Below, one piece after another: positions 17,633-31,255 of a DNA stretch of 64,000 nucleotides (its first letter is position 1; the number at the start of each line of letters is the position of its first letter). Location: contig AKCV02000017.1 of the NCBI GenBank assembly GCA_000272025.2, positions 124,001 through 188,000 of the forward strand, read 5' to 3'. The notes below the pieces were generated by a model that ran no database searches, had not been told where the DNA came from, and saw only the letters and a program-made list of their open reading frames with translations. This DNA comes from Imbroritus primus (GTDB taxonomy: Bacteria; Pseudomonadota; Gammaproteobacteria; Burkholderiales; Burkholderiaceae). A program made the position numbers and the translations under genes.

Positions 17633-17740
17633 GCCCCTATTCTACCGAGCACGCGGTGCAATGCGAACCGTGCAGCGGAATGGCTTGCAGCAGGCTCGAC
17701 TTGCCCTTCGTGTGGACAGGACTGCTCACCTTGCAAAGAC

Positions 17741-17937
17741 TTGCATAAAGTCACACTTTGTTACTTTATCCGCTGCTTTCTTCCCGCACAATGCTTTCAA
17801 TGCAAGCGATCGTGCTGGCTTTGTCGGAAAACGGCATCTTCGGCGCACGCTTCGTGATTTACCCCCTCCCTCCGAACTTGACCCCTCGAAGGGAATTCCC
17901 GTCCGCGCGGTGCCGTCAGGCCCGCGCGCTTTTTTTT
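17741..17937 (+). ncRNA. Candidate small RNA ending at an orphan terminator
   Basis: The interval 17633-18126 has no supported gene on either strand, yet it contains a strong plus-strand terminator (17904-17937). A possible promoter is TTGCAT (17741) with CTTTAT 17 bases later, giving a transcript of roughly 160 bases. It would contain an unpaired C-rich run, TTACCCCCTCCCTCCG, able to pair with ribosome-binding sites. The promoter is weak, so only the terminator is solid. Confidence 0.35.
17904..17937 (+). terminator. Intrinsic terminator with no gene upstream on its strand
   Basis: CGCGCGG (17904-17910) pairs with CCGCGCG (17922-17928) around an 11-base loop, followed by eight T. Both neighbouring genes are on the minus strand and transcribed leftward, so this stop signal belongs to some other plus-strand transcript. 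Confidence 0.8.
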
Positions 17938-18126
17938 GTGCATCGCCCGTGGATCGCGCGGCTGGCTGGGTTCGTGGCCGCGCTCGTGAGTGCTTGGGCC
18001 GCCCGCCCCGGCCTGCACGGCCTGGCAACGTTTCAAACTCCCCTGCCCTCTCGGCCCCTCCACCACGCCTCGAATCCTTCTGCTGTGATGGCACGTCTGC
18101 GCCAGCCAGCAGCGGTCCGCTCAAGC

Positions 18127-18936
18127 TTATGCCGCACTGCCTGACGTGCGGCTCGCGCGAGCCTCTTCCTGGCGCAGCCAGCCCAAGCCAGCACGCGTTT
18201 CGGCGCGCGGCCGGTATTCGCACCCGACCCAGCCGATGTAGCCCAGTGCATCCATCGCCGCGAACAAGAACGGATAGTTCAGTTCGCCAATGTCCGGTTC
18301 ATGCCGACCGGGTACGCCGGCGATCTGGATATGGCCGATGCGCGGCAGGCCGGCCTGCAGGCGCGTGGCGACGTTGCCCTCGCTCATCTGGCAATGATAG
18401 GTATCGAACTGAACCTTGAGGTTCGGCAGATTGAGCGCCTCGCAGACCGACAGCGCCTCGTCCTGGAGGCTCAGAAAATAGCCTGGCATGTCGTGCTGGT
18501 TGATCGGCTCGATCATGATGTCGACATCCTGCTGGGCCGCCTCGCTGGCCGCCCACGCCAGATTGTCGAGATAGACATCGCGGCAATGATCGAGGTCGTC
18601 GCTGTCCTGCGGAATACCGGCCATCACGTGGATCCGTGGCGCCTGGAGGACGGCGGCATAGTCGAGCGCCAAGCGGATCCCCGCCCGAAATTCCTCGGCG
18701 CGCCCGGGCAACGCCGCGAGTCCACGCTCGCCAGCAGCCCAGTCGCCCGGCGGCGCATTGAACAGTACCTGCTCCAGCGCATGCTCTTCGAGGTGGCGCG
18801 CCAGCACGCCGGGATCGTATTCGTACGGGAACAGGTACTCGACACCTTCGAAGCCATCCGCCGCGGCGAGCGCGAAGCGCTCCAGGAACGGTACCTCGGT
18901 GTACATCAGCGAGAGATTGGCGGCAAAACGGGGCAT
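18127..18936 (-). CDS. Hydroxypyruvate / 2-oxotetronate isomerase family protein
   Basis: 269 residues from [20 protein letters not shown], the typical opening of the Hyi/OtnI TIM-barrel isomerases. The metal-binding glutamates lie in [15 protein letters not shown] and [13 protein letters not shown]. These enzymes interconvert hydroxypyruvate and tartronate semialdehyde, or 2-oxotetronates and 3-oxotetronates. In glyoxylate-using bacteria the gene usually sits with gcl and glxR; here it stands alone, so the substrate is left open. The frame continues upstream to 19104, but the start at 18936 fits the family. Confidence 0.88.
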   Translation of the reverse strand: MPRFAANLSLMYTEVPFLERFALAAADGFEGVEYLFPYEYDPGVLARHLEEHALEQVLFNAPPGDWAAGERGLAALPGRAEEFRAGIRLALDYAAVLQAPRIHVMAGIPQDSDDLDHCRDVYLDNLAWAASEAAQQDVDIMIEPINQHDMPGYFLSLQDEALSVCEALNLPNLKVQFDTYHCQMSEGNVATRLQAGLPRIGHIQIAGVPGRHEPDIGELNYPFLFAAMDALGYIGWVGCEYRPRAETRAGLGWLRQEEARASRTSGSAA

Positions 18937-19028
18937 GGGGTTCTCCAGACGACCGCCCGGCAGCATGTGCGCGGGCCGATGGCGACATGATGCCATCCAG
19001 GGATTCGCAGGGTTTCGTACTCGGCCAT

Positions 19029-19050
19029 GAAAAAAGCAGCCCGCAGGCTG
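19029..19050 (-). terminator. Intrinsic terminator of the ATP synthase operon
   Basis: On the minus strand GCAGCC (19050-19045) and GGCTGC (19040-19035) form a stem with a 4-base loop, followed by six T. It lies 28 bases beyond the atpC stop and closes the operon. Confidence 0.9.
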
Positions 19051-19078
19051 CCTTCTTCTTGAAGCGGATGCGACGTGC

Positions 19079-19495
19079 TCAGCGCTTGCGGCGCAGGCGG
19101 GCAATCGCCGCCAGTTGCGCGGCAGCCACTGCCAGCTCCGACTGGGCGCGTGCCAGGTCGAGTTCGCTGCTCTGGTTCTGCAGCGCCTCTTCAGCAGCGC
19201 GCTTGGCTTCGCTGGCCTTCGCCTCGTCCAGGTCCTTGCCGCGGATTGCGGTGTCGGCCAGCACGGTCACGAGGTTGGGTTGCACTTCCAGAATGCCACC
19301 GGCGACAAAGACGAACTCTTCGCTGCCTTCAGCACTCTCGATGCGCACCGCACCCGGCTTGATGCGAGTGATCAGCGGCGTGTGGCCGGGCAGGATACCC
19401 AGCTCGCCGGCCTCGCCAGGCAGGGCCACAAACTTGGCCTCGCCGGAGAAGATCGACGCTTCCGCGCTGACGACATCTACGTGAATGGTTGCCAT
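19079..19495 (-). CDS. atpC: ATP synthase F1 epsilon subunit
   Basis: 138 residues. It forms part of the rotating central stalk and can inhibit ATP hydrolysis. The N-terminal beta-sandwich has [19 protein letters not shown], the family signature. The C-terminal helical hairpin is rich in Ala/Glu/Lys and ends [11 protein letters not shown]. It is the last gene of the atp operon, 99 bases after atpD, with the operon terminator directly downstream. Confidence 0.97.
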   Translation of the reverse strand: MATIHVDVVSAEASIFSGEAKFVALPGEAGELGILPGHTPLITRIKPGAVRIESAEGSEEFVFVAGGILEVQPNLVTVLADTAIRGKDLDEAKASEAKRAAEEALQNQSSELDLARAQSELAVAAAQLAAIARLRRKR

Positions 19496-19594
19496 TTCGG
19501 TTCCTCTCTGTATTCACCCTGTTCCTGGCAGCCCGCGACGCGAGCTGCCCGCCATGCCGGGCACGGAGCACGGACATGGCACACGACAGACTGA

Positions 19595-21909
<2,315 letters not shown>

Positions 21910-21967
21910 CTCTTTCTCTCCGTGGGGGCCGCATCAATGCATCATGCGGCCCTTGGAATTCCTCCGG

Positions 21968-23509
21968 TTAGAACGATGCAGACTTCTTGTATGCCTCGAT
22001 CGCGGCACGCAGGGCGGCTTCATCTTCCTTGCTGAGGTCCTTGGTGTCCTCGATGCGGTTGATGAGGTCGGCGTGGCGGGTCTTCAGCTCGTCGTGCAGG
22101 CCCTTTTCGAAAGCCAGGACGTTCTTGACATCCAGATCGTCCAGGTAGCCGTTGTTGGCGGCGTACAGCGTCGCGGCCAGCTGCCACACCTGCAGCGGCT
22201 GGTACTGCGGCTGCTTGAGCAGTTCGGTCACGCGGCGGCCGCGTTCGAGCTGCTTGCGGGTGGCATCGTCGAGGTCGGAAGCAAACTGCGCGAACGCAGC
22301 CAGTTCACGATACTGCGCGAGGTCGGTACGGATACCGCCCGACAGCTTCTTGATGACCTTGGTCTGGGCGGCACCACCGACGCGCGACACCGAGATACCG
22401 GCGTTGATAGCGGGACGGATACCGGCGTTGAACAGGTCGGTTTCCAGGAAGATCTGGCCGTCGGTAATCGAGATCACGTTGGTCGGCACGAAGGCGGACA
22501 CGTCACCAGCCTGGGTTTCGATGATCGGCAGTGCCGTCAGCGAACCGGTCTTGCCCTTCACGGCGCCGTTGGTGAACTTCTCGACGTAATCAGCGTTCAC
22601 GCGAGCCGCGCGTTCGAGCAGGCGCGAGTGCAGGTAGAACACGTCACCCGGGTAGGCTTCGCGGCCCGGCGGGCGGCGCAGCAGCAGCGAGACCTGACGA
22701 TAGGCCCACGCTTGCTTGGTCAGGTCGTCGTACACGATCAGGGCGTCTTCGCCGCGATCGCGGAAGTATTCGCCCATCGTGCAGCCGGCGTAGGCCGACA
22801 GGTACTGCATGGCGGCGGAGTCCGATGCCGAGGCAGCCACCACGATGGTGTATTCGAGCGCGCCGTTCTCTTCGAGCTTGCGCACCACGTTGGCGATCGT
22901 CGAGGCTTTCTGGCCGATTGCGACATACACGCAATACATGCCCTTGCCTTTCTGGTTGATGATCGCGTCGACAGCCACGGCGGTCTTGCCGGTCTGGCGG
23001 TCGCCAATGATCAGCTCACGCTGGCCACGGCCGATCGGCACCATCGAGTCGACCGACTTCAGGCCGGTCTGCACCGGCTGGCTCACGGACTGACGTGCGA
23101 TCACGCCCGGCGCGACCTTTTCGATCACGTCGCTTTCCTTGGCGTTGATCGGGCCCTTGCCGTCGATCGGCTGACCCAGCGCGTTCACCACGCGGCCCAG
23201 CAGTTCCTTGCCCACGGGCACTTCGAGAATGCGGCCCGTGCACTTCACGGCGTCGCCTTCGGAGATGTGTTCGTAGTCACCCAGCACCACGGCGCCGACA
23301 GAGTCACGCTCGAGGTTCAGCGCGAGGCCGAACGTGTTGCCCGGGAATTCCAGCATTTCGCCCTGCATCACGCCAGACAGGCCGTGCACGCGGCAAATAC
23401 CGTCGGTCACGGAAATCACCGTGCCCTGGTTACGCACTTCAGCGTCTGCGCCAAGGCCGGAGATGCGGCTCTTGAGCAGTTCGCTGATTTCAGAGGGGTT
23501 CAGTTGCAT
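21968..23509 (-). CDS. atpA: ATP synthase F1 alpha subunit
   Basis: 513 residues. It is the non-catalytic nucleotide-binding partner of beta in the F1 hexamer. It has P-loop [11 protein letters not shown], the [15 protein letters not shown] segment, and the alpha/beta signature [17 protein letters not shown]. It starts [16 protein letters not shown]. The 29-base gap to atpH and 58-base gap to atpG are usual for this operon. Confidence 0.98.
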   Translation of the reverse strand: MQLNPSEISELLKSRISGLGADAEVRNQGTVISVTDGICRVHGLSGVMQGEMLEFPGNTFGLALNLERDSVGAVVLGDYEHISEGDAVKCTGRILEVPVGKELLGRVVNALGQPIDGKGPINAKESDVIEKVAPGVIARQSVSQPVQTGLKSVDSMVPIGRGQRELIIGDRQTGKTAVAVDAIINQKGKGMYCVYVAIGQKASTIANVVRKLEENGALEYTIVVAASASDSAAMQYLSAYAGCTMGEYFRDRGEDALIVYDDLTKQAWAYRQVSLLLRRPPGREAYPGDVFYLHSRLLERAARVNADYVEKFTNGAVKGKTGSLTALPIIETQAGDVSAFVPTNVISITDGQIFLETDLFNAGIRPAINAGISVSRVGGAAQTKVIKKLSGGIRTDLAQYRELAAFAQFASDLDDATRKQLERGRRVTELLKQPQYQPLQVWQLAATLYAANNGYLDDLDVKNVLAFEKGLHDELKTRHADLINRIEDTKDLSKEDEAALRAAIEAYKKSASF

Positions 23510-23538
23510 CTGGATGCTCCTAATTCTGTATGGTCAGG

Positions 23539-24072
23539 TCACGCCGTGAGCGAAACCTGCATCTGGGCAAGACGCGCCCGCACCGAGCTATCGAGGACCT
23601 CGTCGCCGACCCGGACACGCACGCCGCCGATCAGCGACGGATCAACCGCCACGGATGGCTGCAGCTTCTTGCCGAATTTGCGTTCGAGCGCGGCCACGAG
23701 TTCGGCCAGCTGCTGTCCTTCGAGCGGGAATGCGCTCGTGATCTCGGCGTCGTCCGCGCCCTCGCTGGCATTCTTCAGGTCATGGAACTGTTCGGCAATT
23801 TCCGGCAGAACCGTCAGGCGGTCGTTTTCGACCAGCATGTTGACGAAGTTCTTCGCTTCGTCCGTCACCGGAGACTTGAGCGCCGACAGGAACAGCGCGG
23901 CCACCTCGGCACCCGGCACGTTCGGATTGTCGGCAATTGCCTTCATGTCCGGATGCGCAGCAAGCTGCGACATCTCGGACACCAGCTCGGCCCATGCCCC
24001 GAGATTCCCTGCCTTGGCGACGCGGAACAGCGCCTCTGCATATGGACGGGCAATGGTTGCGAGTTCTGCCAT
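23539..24072 (-). CDS. atpH: ATP synthase F1 delta subunit
   Basis: 177 residues. It joins the peripheral stalk to the top of the F1 head (OSCP-like). The N-terminal [19 protein letters not shown] is the family start and the C-terminal [20 protein letters not shown] is its signature. It lies two bases after the atpF stop. Confidence 0.97.
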   Translation of the reverse strand: MAELATIARPYAEALFRVAKAGNLGAWAELVSEMSQLAAHPDMKAIADNPNVPGAEVAALFLSALKSPVTDEAKNFVNMLVENDRLTVLPEIAEQFHDLKNASEGADDAEITSAFPLEGQQLAELVAALERKFGKKLQPSVAVDPSLIGGVRVRVGDEVLDSSVRARLAQMQVSLTA

Positions 24073-24074
24073 GA

Positions 24075-24545
24075 TTAGAGCTCAGCCTTGAGTTGATTCA
24101 ACAGGTCGGCATGCGCCTGTGCGTTGACTTCACGCTTGAGGATCTGCTCTGCACCCTTGACAGCCAGCGCCGCCACTTCGTCGCGCAGGGTTTCGCGCGC
24201 GCGGGTGACTTGCTGCTCGGCTTCTGCCTTGGCCTGCGCGATGATGCGAGCGGCTTCGGCCTGGGCGTTGTGCTTGATCTCATCGGCCGACAGCTGCGCG
24301 CGCTTTTCGGCATCAGCGATACGCTGGGCGCCTTCGGTGCGGGCTTCGGTCAGTGCCTGTTCAGCACGTTTGTTGGCGCTTTCCAGATCGGCCTTGCCCT
24401 TTTCGGCAGCAGCCAGACCATCAGCGATCTTTTTCGCGCGTTCGTCGAGCGCCTTCACCAGCGGCGGCCAGATGAACTTGGCAACAACCCACCACAGGAT
24501 GAAGAACACGACCATCTGCGCAAATAGCGTTGCGTTCAGATTCAT
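24075..24545 (-). CDS. atpF: ATP synthase Fo b subunit
   Basis: 156 residues, the length of E. coli b. It is a peripheral stalk with one N-terminal membrane helix ([20 protein letters not shown], residues about 7-26) and then a long charged right-handed coiled coil rich in Ala, Glu and Lys. It starts [11 protein letters not shown]. Only one b gene is present, as in other heterotrophic proteobacteria. Confidence 0.97.
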   Translation of the reverse strand: MNLNATLFAQMVVFFILWWVVAKFIWPPLVKALDERAKKIADGLAAAEKGKADLESANKRAEQALTEARTEGAQRIADAEKRAQLSADEIKHNAQAEAARIIAQAKAEAEQQVTRARETLRDEVAALAVKGAEQILKREVNAQAHADLLNQLKAEL

Positions 24546-24640
24546 GGTGTGTTCCTTTCGGTAATGTATGACAGATCAATGCGCAAGGCGGCGAGGCATT
24601 TTGCCTGGCCGCCTGGACGCACCGGACAGACCGAAAAGAT

Positions 24641-24916
<276 letters not shown>

Positions 24917-24980
24917 TTAATTTAAAAGACTAAGAACCAGAAAAACCAAAAATCAAACTTGCGAATTCAACGAAACCGGA

Positions 24981-26030
<1,050 letters not shown>

Positions 26031-26109
26031 ACCTGTGCGGCATGTGTTTCAACTGCAGGCCCCGGCAAACAGGCCTGCCGGCGGCCGCTGCGGGCCATTA
26101 CGGGCGTGC

Positions 26110-26616
26110 TCAGCGCAACACCAGGGCGATCCACAGCATTTTCAATGCCAGCAGGAAGGTCACCAGCATCGCCGGCCAATCCATCGAGCCATACAACATG
26201 CTCGCCGCGATCAGCATGCCCAGCGTGATGACGATCTTGAGCATCTCGCCCAGAATCAGCCCACCCACCGTCGGCCTGTGCTGCGTCAGCGCCAGCCGCA
26301 GCGCGAACACTGCATTCGGGATCACCACACAGGCACCACCGATCAGGGCCGACACCGCCGCGGCTTCCGCCGCGCCCCCGGTCATATGACGCACGGCATA
26401 CCAGACCAGCATGGCCAGCACCGTCACGCCGAGCTGCAACGCAACGACACGGAACGGCGTCATGCGCGCCGGCCGCAGGGCCGTCTCGCCAAACAGGGCG
26501 ACGGCTTCCTGATGCGTCAGGGGCGGACGTTCATCCTGCTCCGGATCATCGCTTCGCCGGACTGTATCCGGCTGCTTGCCGGAAGCGGCGTGAGCGTGGG
26601 CATCTGCTGGTTTCAT
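26110..26616 (-). CDS. atpI: ATP synthase subunit I
   Basis: 168 residues from the ATG at 26616; a GTG at 26637 is an alternative. The N-terminal 50 residues are charged and cytosolic, followed by four hydrophobic helices (VVALQLGVTVLAMLVWYAV, SALIGGACVVIPNAVFALRL, GEMLKIVITLGMLIAAS, PAMLVTFLLALKMLWIALV). This matches AtpI, which helps assemble the c ring or bring in ions. As usual, it is the most upstream and least conserved gene of the atp cluster. Confidence 0.9.
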   Translation of the reverse strand: MKPADAHAHAASGKQPDTVRRSDDPEQDERPPLTHQEAVALFGETALRPARMTPFRVVALQLGVTVLAMLVWYAVRHMTGGAAEAAAVSALIGGACVVIPNAVFALRLALTQHRPTVGGLILGEMLKIVITLGMLIAASMLYGSMDWPAMLVTFLLALKMLWIALVLR

Positions 26617-26692
26617 CGCCGGGCCACCAGGCCGCACCGGAATTGAAACCGCACGATTTTACGGGACAAGGGGTGGGGAGTCAATGTGGAAC

Positions 26693-26716
26693 GGGGCGGG
26701 GGCTGGATCCCGCCCC
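26693..26716. repeat. Strong GC hairpin between parB and atpI
   Basis: GGGGCGGG (26693-26700) pairs exactly with CCCGCCCC (26709-26716) around an 8-base loop, 20 bases after the parB stop. There is no T-run on the minus strand, so it would slow or process the transcript or shield its 3' end, not terminate fully. Confidence 0.5.
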
Positions 26717-26735
26717 CGGACCCCCGGCAGGCCGC

Positions 26736-27641
26736 TCAGGCACTGGCAGCATCCGCGCCGTCCAGCGGCGCGCGCAGGCGCAGCAGCACGCCATCCAGCT
26801 CGTCGTTGCCACTGAACTGCACGGTCAGCTGGCCTTTGCCCTTCACCCCGACCTTGATCTGCACATTGAGACCCAGGATATCGGACAGTTCTTCTTCGAG
26901 CCGCGCGATATCGCGGCCGCCCTTGCCTGACTGGCGCACCGCCTTGAGATCGAACGGCTTGAGCGTGGATGCCACAAGCTTCTCGGTCTCGCGTACGGAG
27001 AGGCGCTTGTTGACGATCTGGTTGGCCAGTGTGATCTGGTTGGCGCCATCGACAGCCAGCAGTGCACGTGCATGGCCCATGTCGAGATCGCCGGCCATCA
27101 GCATGGTCTGCACCGGCGGGGCGAGGTTGAGCAGGCGCAACAGATTCGAGACCGCGCTGCGCGAGCGGCCGACGGACTCAGCCGCCTGCTCGTGCGTGAA
27201 ATGGAACTCGCGGATCAGGCGGGCGATGCCCTGCGCCTCTTCCAGCGGGTTCAGGTCTTCGCGCTGGATGTTCTCGATCAGCGCCATGGCTGCGGCGGCT
27301 TCGTCCGCCACGTCCTTGATCAGCACCGGCACGGCCTGCAGGCCAGCCAGCCGCGCGGCGCGGAAGCGACGCTCACCGGCGATGATCTCGAAGCGCTGAT
27401 GCCCTTCCACCGGACGCACCAGGATCGGCTGCATCAGTCCCTGCGCGCGGATGCTGGCCGCCAGTTCCTGCAATGCGCCCTCATCCATGCGAGTGCGGGG
27501 CTGGTATTTGCCCGGCTGCATCTGGTCCAGCTGCAGCACGGTCGGCGCCCCCTCCTGCTTCACGGCCTCGACGATCTCGGCCGAACCGCCGAGCAGCGCC
27601 TCCAGTCCGCGTCCCAATCCTTTTTTCTTGGCTGCACTCAT
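26736..27641 (-). CDS. parB: Chromosome-partitioning protein ParB
   Basis: 301 residues. It is a CTP-dependent DNA clamp that loads at parS and spreads to organise the origin region. The N-terminal GRGLEALLG motif recruits ParA. The CTP-binding core has LVRPVEG and IIAGERRFRAARLAG (the GERR box, near residue 92). A helix-turn-helix (TREFHFTHEQAAESVGRSRS-type region, near 150) reads parS, and the C-terminal dimer domain ends the protein. It lies 13 bases after parA. Three parS sites are visible within 4 kb upstream. Confidence 0.97.
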   Translation of the reverse strand: MSAAKKKGLGRGLEALLGGSAEIVEAVKQEGAPTVLQLDQMQPGKYQPRTRMDEGALQELAASIRAQGLMQPILVRPVEGHQRFEIIAGERRFRAARLAGLQAVPVLIKDVADEAAAAMALIENIQREDLNPLEEAQGIARLIREFHFTHEQAAESVGRSRSAVSNLLRLLNLAPPVQTMLMAGDLDMGHARALLAVDGANQITLANQIVNKRLSVRETEKLVASTLKPFDLKAVRQSGKGGRDIARLEEELSDILGLNVQIKVGVKGKGQLTVQFSGNDELDGVLLRLRAPLDGADAASA

Positions 27642-27654
27642 TTCTTCACCTGCT

Positions 27655-28428
27655 TCAATTCATATTCTGGACACGCGCGATCAGCTCGGCGCCGAAGGCG
27701 AGATACGCCTTGGCACCCTTGGATGCGCCATCGAAAGCCAATCCCGGCATGCCATAGGACGGCGCTTCGGCGAGCCGCACATTACGCGGGATCACCGTCT
27801 GGAACACCTTGTCGCCAAAATGCGCCTCGAGCTGTGCGGACACCTGCTGCTGCAGTGTCACGCGCGGATCGAACATGACGCGCAGCAGGCCGATGACCTT
27901 GAGCTCGCGGTTCAGGTTGGCATGCACCTGTTTGATGGTGTTGACCAGGTCAGAGAGCCCCTCCAGCGCAAAGTACTCACACTGCATCGGCACGATCACG
28001 CCATGGGCGGCACACAAGCCGTTCAGCGTCAGCAGCGACAGCGACGGCGGGCAGTCGATCAGCACCAGATCGTAGCTGTCACGCACCTCGGCGAGCGCCT
28101 CCCGGAGGCGCATCTCGCGCCGCTCGAGGTCGACCAGCTCGACTTCCGCGCCCGCCAGCTCGCGGTTGGCCGGCAGGACATCGTACTTGCCGGATTCGGA
28201 GTGCTGACGGGCCTCGGGAATCGTTGCGAGGCCAACCAGCACCTGATACACGCTGCGCTCGAGGTGCTGCTTGTCGATGCCGGAGCCCATCGAGGCATTG
28301 CCCTGGGGATCCAGATCAACCAGCAGCACGCGCTGCCCCTGCGCCGCGAGGCTGGCTGCGAGGTTCACCGTGGTGGTGGTTTTGCCGACGCCGCCCTTCT
28401 GGTTTGCCACTACGAAAATCTTGGTCAT
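27655..28428 (-). CDS. parA: Chromosome-partitioning ATPase ParA (Soj)
   Basis: 257 residues from MTKIFVVANQKGGVGKTTTT. The deviant Walker A motif KGGVGKTT at residues about 11-18 is that of ParA/MinD ATPases, and there are later LVDLDPQGNAS and LIDCPPSLSLLTLN boxes. It is short, without the N-terminal DNA-binding domain of plasmid type Ia ParAs, so it is the chromosomal form. The frame runs further upstream to 28479, but the family start is at 28428. It works with ParB to segregate replicated origins. Confidence 0.97.
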   Translation of the reverse strand: MTKIFVVANQKGGVGKTTTTVNLAASLAAQGQRVLLVDLDPQGNASMGSGIDKQHLERSVYQVLVGLATIPEARQHSESGKYDVLPANRELAGAEVELVDLERREMRLREALAEVRDSYDLVLIDCPPSLSLLTLNGLCAAHGVIVPMQCEYFALEGLSDLVNTIKQVHANLNRELKVIGLLRVMFDPRVTLQQQVSAQLEAHFGDKVFQTVIPRNVRLAEAPSYGMPGLAFDGASKGAKAYLAFGAELIARVQNMN

Positions 28429-28512
28429 ATCATCCCGATTTGTTCGACAAACGAACAGGCGCACAAGCCCCTGCCCCATCCCGGTCCGCGGCCGCAGCCG
28501 CCCACCGCCATT

Positions 28513-29175
28513 TCAACCTGCCCGGCCGATCACAATCAGGTGCCGTTCGGCATCCAGCTCCGGGACTTCCAGTCGCTCGATCGCCGTCACCACCCAGCCG
28601 GCCGGCAGCGCAGCTGCTTCGGCGCCAGGGTGCACGCCTTTCATCGCGACAAAATGTCCGCCTGGCGCAAGCAGATGACCAGCCCAGCTCACGAAATCGG
28701 TTAGATCGGCGAAGGCTCGCGAGGTGATCACCCCAAAGCCCTGCGCATCCTGCAATTGCTCGACCCGACCCCAGTGCACATGGACGTTGCGCAGCGCGAG
28801 CTCAGCCTTGCATTGCGTCAGGAAGGCCGTCTTTTTCTGCACGATGTCGACCATCGTGACGTCGAGCGCGGGAGCGGCGATGGCCAACGGTATGCCTGGC
28901 AGCCCGCCGCCCGAGCCTACATCCAGCACGCGTGGCGGGGTGTCGGCAAGCGTTGCCCAGCGCACCAGATGCGGGACTGCGGCCAGCGAGTCAAGCAGAT
29001 GGTGCGTCAGCATATCGTCGGCCTTGCGGATCGCCGTCAGGTTGTAGACACGATTCCACTTGGCCAACAATGCCTGGTAGGCGAGCAGGCTGGCGAGCTG
29101 CGAGTCATCGAGGGACAGGCCGAGTGCTGCGGCGCCCGCCTGCAGGCGCTCTGTCGGTTCAAGAATGGCTGGCAT
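28513..29175 (-). CDS. rsmG: 16S rRNA (guanine-527-N7)-methyltransferase
   Basis: 220 residues. It methylates G527 of 16S rRNA using S-adenosylmethionine. The Rossmann motif [17 protein letters not shown] is intact, as is [20 protein letters not shown] upstream of it. Its ATG abuts the mnmG stop codon (TGAATG), which implies coupled translation. It was formerly called gidB. Confidence 0.96.
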   Translation of the reverse strand: MPAILEPTERLQAGAAALGLSLDDSQLASLLAYQALLAKWNRVYNLTAIRKADDMLTHHLLDSLAAVPHLVRWATLADTPPRVLDVGSGGGLPGIPLAIAAPALDVTMVDIVQKKTAFLTQCKAELALRNVHVHWGRVEQLQDAQGFGVITSRAFADLTDFVSWAGHLLAPGGHFVAMKGVHPGAEAAALPAGWVVTAIERLEVPELDAERHLIVIGRAG

Positions 29176-31110
29176 TCAGGCCGCTTCCTGGCCGGTGCCG
29201 CGACGACGCCCCGCCCCTTTCTTGAGATGGACCAGCAAGAGCGAAATCGCTGCCGGCGTCACCCCCGACAGGCGCGAAGCCTGGCCCAACGTTTCTGGCC
29301 GATGCTGCATCAGGCGCTGGCGCACTTCGAATGACAGGCCGCGCACGGCTTCGTAGTCGAATGCCTCGGGCAACCGCAAGTTCTCATTGGCCTCCAGACG
29401 CTCGACCTCGGCTGCCTGGCGATCGATATAGCCCTGGTATTTCACGCCGATCTCGACCTGCTCCAAGATCTGGCCGAGACCCGCAGCATCGTCGGCGAGC
29501 GGCGTCGGCGAGGCAAAGCGCCCGGCCTGTACCGCCACGAGATCTGCATAGTGCACATTGGGCCGACGCAGCAGGTCGGCGAGGGTATATTCATGCTCGA
29601 TAGCCTTCCCCAGCAACGGGATGGCGATCTCGGCAGGGAAGCTGGCAGGATTAATCCAGGTCGACTTCAGGCGTTCTGTTTCACGTGAAACAGCGTCGCG
29701 TTTGCGATTGAACGCATCCCAACGGACATCGTCGACCACACCCAGTGCGCGGCCGATCTCTGTCAGGCGCATGTCGGCATTGTCTTCCCGCAGGCTCAGG
29801 CGGAATTCCGCGCGGCTGGTGAACATGCGATACGGCTCGGTCACGCCGCGCGTCATCAAATCATCGACCAGCACACCAAGGTAGGCCTGATCGCGGCGCG
29901 GCGACCAGGGCTCCAGACCCCTGGCTCGCCGTCCGGCGTTGATGCCGGCGAGCAACCCTTGGGCAGCGGCTTCTTCATAGCCAGTGGTACCGTTGATCTG
30001 GCCGGCAAAGTACAGCCCGCTCAGCGCACGGGTCTCGAGCGTGCTCTTAAGTGCACGCGGATCGAAGTAATCGTATTCGATAGCATAGCCGGGCCGCAGG
30101 ATATGGGCCTGCTCCAGCCCCCGCATGGAGTGGATCAGTTCCAGCTGCACATCGAACGGCAGACTCGTGGACACGCCATTCGGATAGAACTCATGGGTAT
30201 CCAGGCCTTCCGGCTCCAGGAAGATCTGGTGGCTATCCTTGGCGGCGAAGCGGTGGATCTTGTCTTCGATGCTGGGGCAATAACGCGGCCCCACCCCGTC
30301 GATCACACCGGTGTACATCGGCGAACGGTCCAGCCCGGCGCGAATGATGTCGTGCGTCCGGGAATTGGTATGCGTCACCCAGCACGGCACCTGGCGCGGG
30401 TGCTGATCGGCACGCCCCAGAAAGGAGAACACCGGTACCGGATCGAGGTCGCCAGGCTGCTCTTCCAGCATGGAAAAATCAATGGTGCGGCCGTCGATGC
30501 GCGGCGGCGTCCCGGTCTTGAGCCGGCCTTGCGGCAGCTTCAGCTCCTTGAGCCGCGCCGACAGCGTCAGTGCAGCCGGATCCCCGGCGCGCCCACCCAC
30601 ATAGTTGTTCAGGCCAACGTGGATCTTGCCATCCAGGAAGGTGCCCGCCGTGAGCACCACTGCGGCAGCCCGGAAACGGATGCCCACCTGGGTGATGGCC
30701 CCGACCACGCGATCACCCTCGACCATCAGGTCATCGACCGCCTGCTGGAAGAGGTACAGATTGGGCTGGTTTTCCAGCCGATGGCGGATCGCCGCGCGAT
30801 ACAGGACGCGGTCGGCCTGCGCCCGGGTGGCCCGGACGGCCGGACCCTTGCTGGAATTGAGGATCCGGAACTGGATACCCGCCTCATCCGTCGCCGCGGC
30901 CATGGCACCGCCCATGGCGTCGACTTCCTTGACCAGATGCCCCTTCCCGATCCCGCCGATGGACGGATTGCAGCTCATCTGCCCCAAGGTCTCGATATTG
31001 TGGGTCAGCAGGAGAGTCTGGCACCCCATGCGGGCGGCCGCAAGCGCGGCCTCTGTCCCCGCATGGCCACCGCCGACCACAATCACGTCGAATTCTTTCG
31101 GATAAAGCAT
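29176..31110 (-). CDS. mnmG: tRNA uridine-5-carboxymethylaminomethyl modification enzyme MnmG (GidA)
   Basis: 644 residues. With MnmE it modifies U34 of several tRNAs using FAD and methylene-tetrahydrofolate. It opens [20 protein letters not shown] with the FAD dinucleotide fold and contains [20 protein letters not shown], the MnmG signature, plus [20 protein letters not shown]. The ATG at 31110 has GGGAGG just upstream, which excludes a longer frame to 31143. It heads the mnmG-rsmG-parA-parB unit and carries a parS site inside its coding sequence. Confidence 0.97.
   Translation of the reverse strand: MLYPKEFDVIVVGGGHAGTEAALAAARMGCQTLLLTHNIETLGQMSCNPSIGGIGKGHLVKEVDAMGGAMAAATDEAGIQFRILNSSKGPAVRATRAQADRVLYRAAIRHRLENQPNLYLFQQAVDDLMVEGDRVVGAITQVGIRFRAAAVVLTAGTFLDGKIHVGLNNYVGGRAGDPAALTLSARLKELKLPQGRLKTGTPPRIDGRTIDFSMLEEQPGDLDPVPVFSFLGRADQHPRQVPCWVTHTNSRTHDIIRAGLDRSPMYTGVIDGVGPRYCPSIEDKIHRFAAKDSHQIFLEPEGLDTHEFYPNGVSTSLPFDVQLELIHSMRGLEQAHILRPGYAIEYDYFDPRALKSTLETRALSGLYFAGQINGTTGYEEAAAQGLLAGINAGRRARGLEPWSPRRDQAYLGVLVDDLMTRGVTEPYRMFTSRAEFRLSLREDNADMRLTEIGRALGVVDDVRWDAFNRKRDAVSRETERLKSTWINPASFPAEIAIPLLGKAIEHEYTLADLLRRPNVHYADLVAVQAGRFASPTPLADDAAGLGQILEQVEIGVKYQGYIDRQAAEVERLEANENLRLPEAFDYEAVRGLSFEVRQRLMQHRPETLGQASRLSGVTPAAISLLLVHLKKGAGRRRGTGQEAA
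29677..29692. promoter_or_regulatory. parS site inside mnmG
   Basis: TGTTTCACGTGAAACA is a perfect 16-base palindrome identical to the bacterial chromosomal parS consensus (TGTTNCACGTGAAACA). In the mnmG frame it encodes V-S-R-E-T, so the protein tolerates it. Confidence 0.95.
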
Positions 31111-31180
31111 AGGACCTCCCCCTTGGAGGCACATTGGCAACAAGAGGGGGAATTATACCGACAATCGAATTCGCGCCTGC

Positions 31181-31196
31181 TGTTTCACGTGAAACA
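31181..31196. promoter_or_regulatory. parS site upstream of mnmG
   Basis: TGTTTCACGTGAAACA, a second exact copy of the parS consensus, lies in the gap between mnmG and the TauE/SafE gene, about 70 bases before the mnmG start. Confidence 0.95.
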
Positions 31197-31217
31197 TGGC
31201 GTTTCTACGCGAGGAAT

Positions 31218-31233
31218 TGTTCCACGTGAAACA
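31218..31233. promoter_or_regulatory. Third parS site, one-base variant
   Basis: TGTTCCACGTGAAACA fits the consensus at every fixed base (position 5 is free). It starts 37 bases after the previous site begins, so the two could be bound side by side. Confidence 0.92.
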
Positions 31234-31255
31234 GTACCCTCGCCGCTTGCGGTTC

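Noticed and set aside
17758..18144. 128-codon plus-strand frame around the orphan terminator
   Set aside because: It runs straight through a strong terminator, lacks a ribosome site, and has no family pattern.
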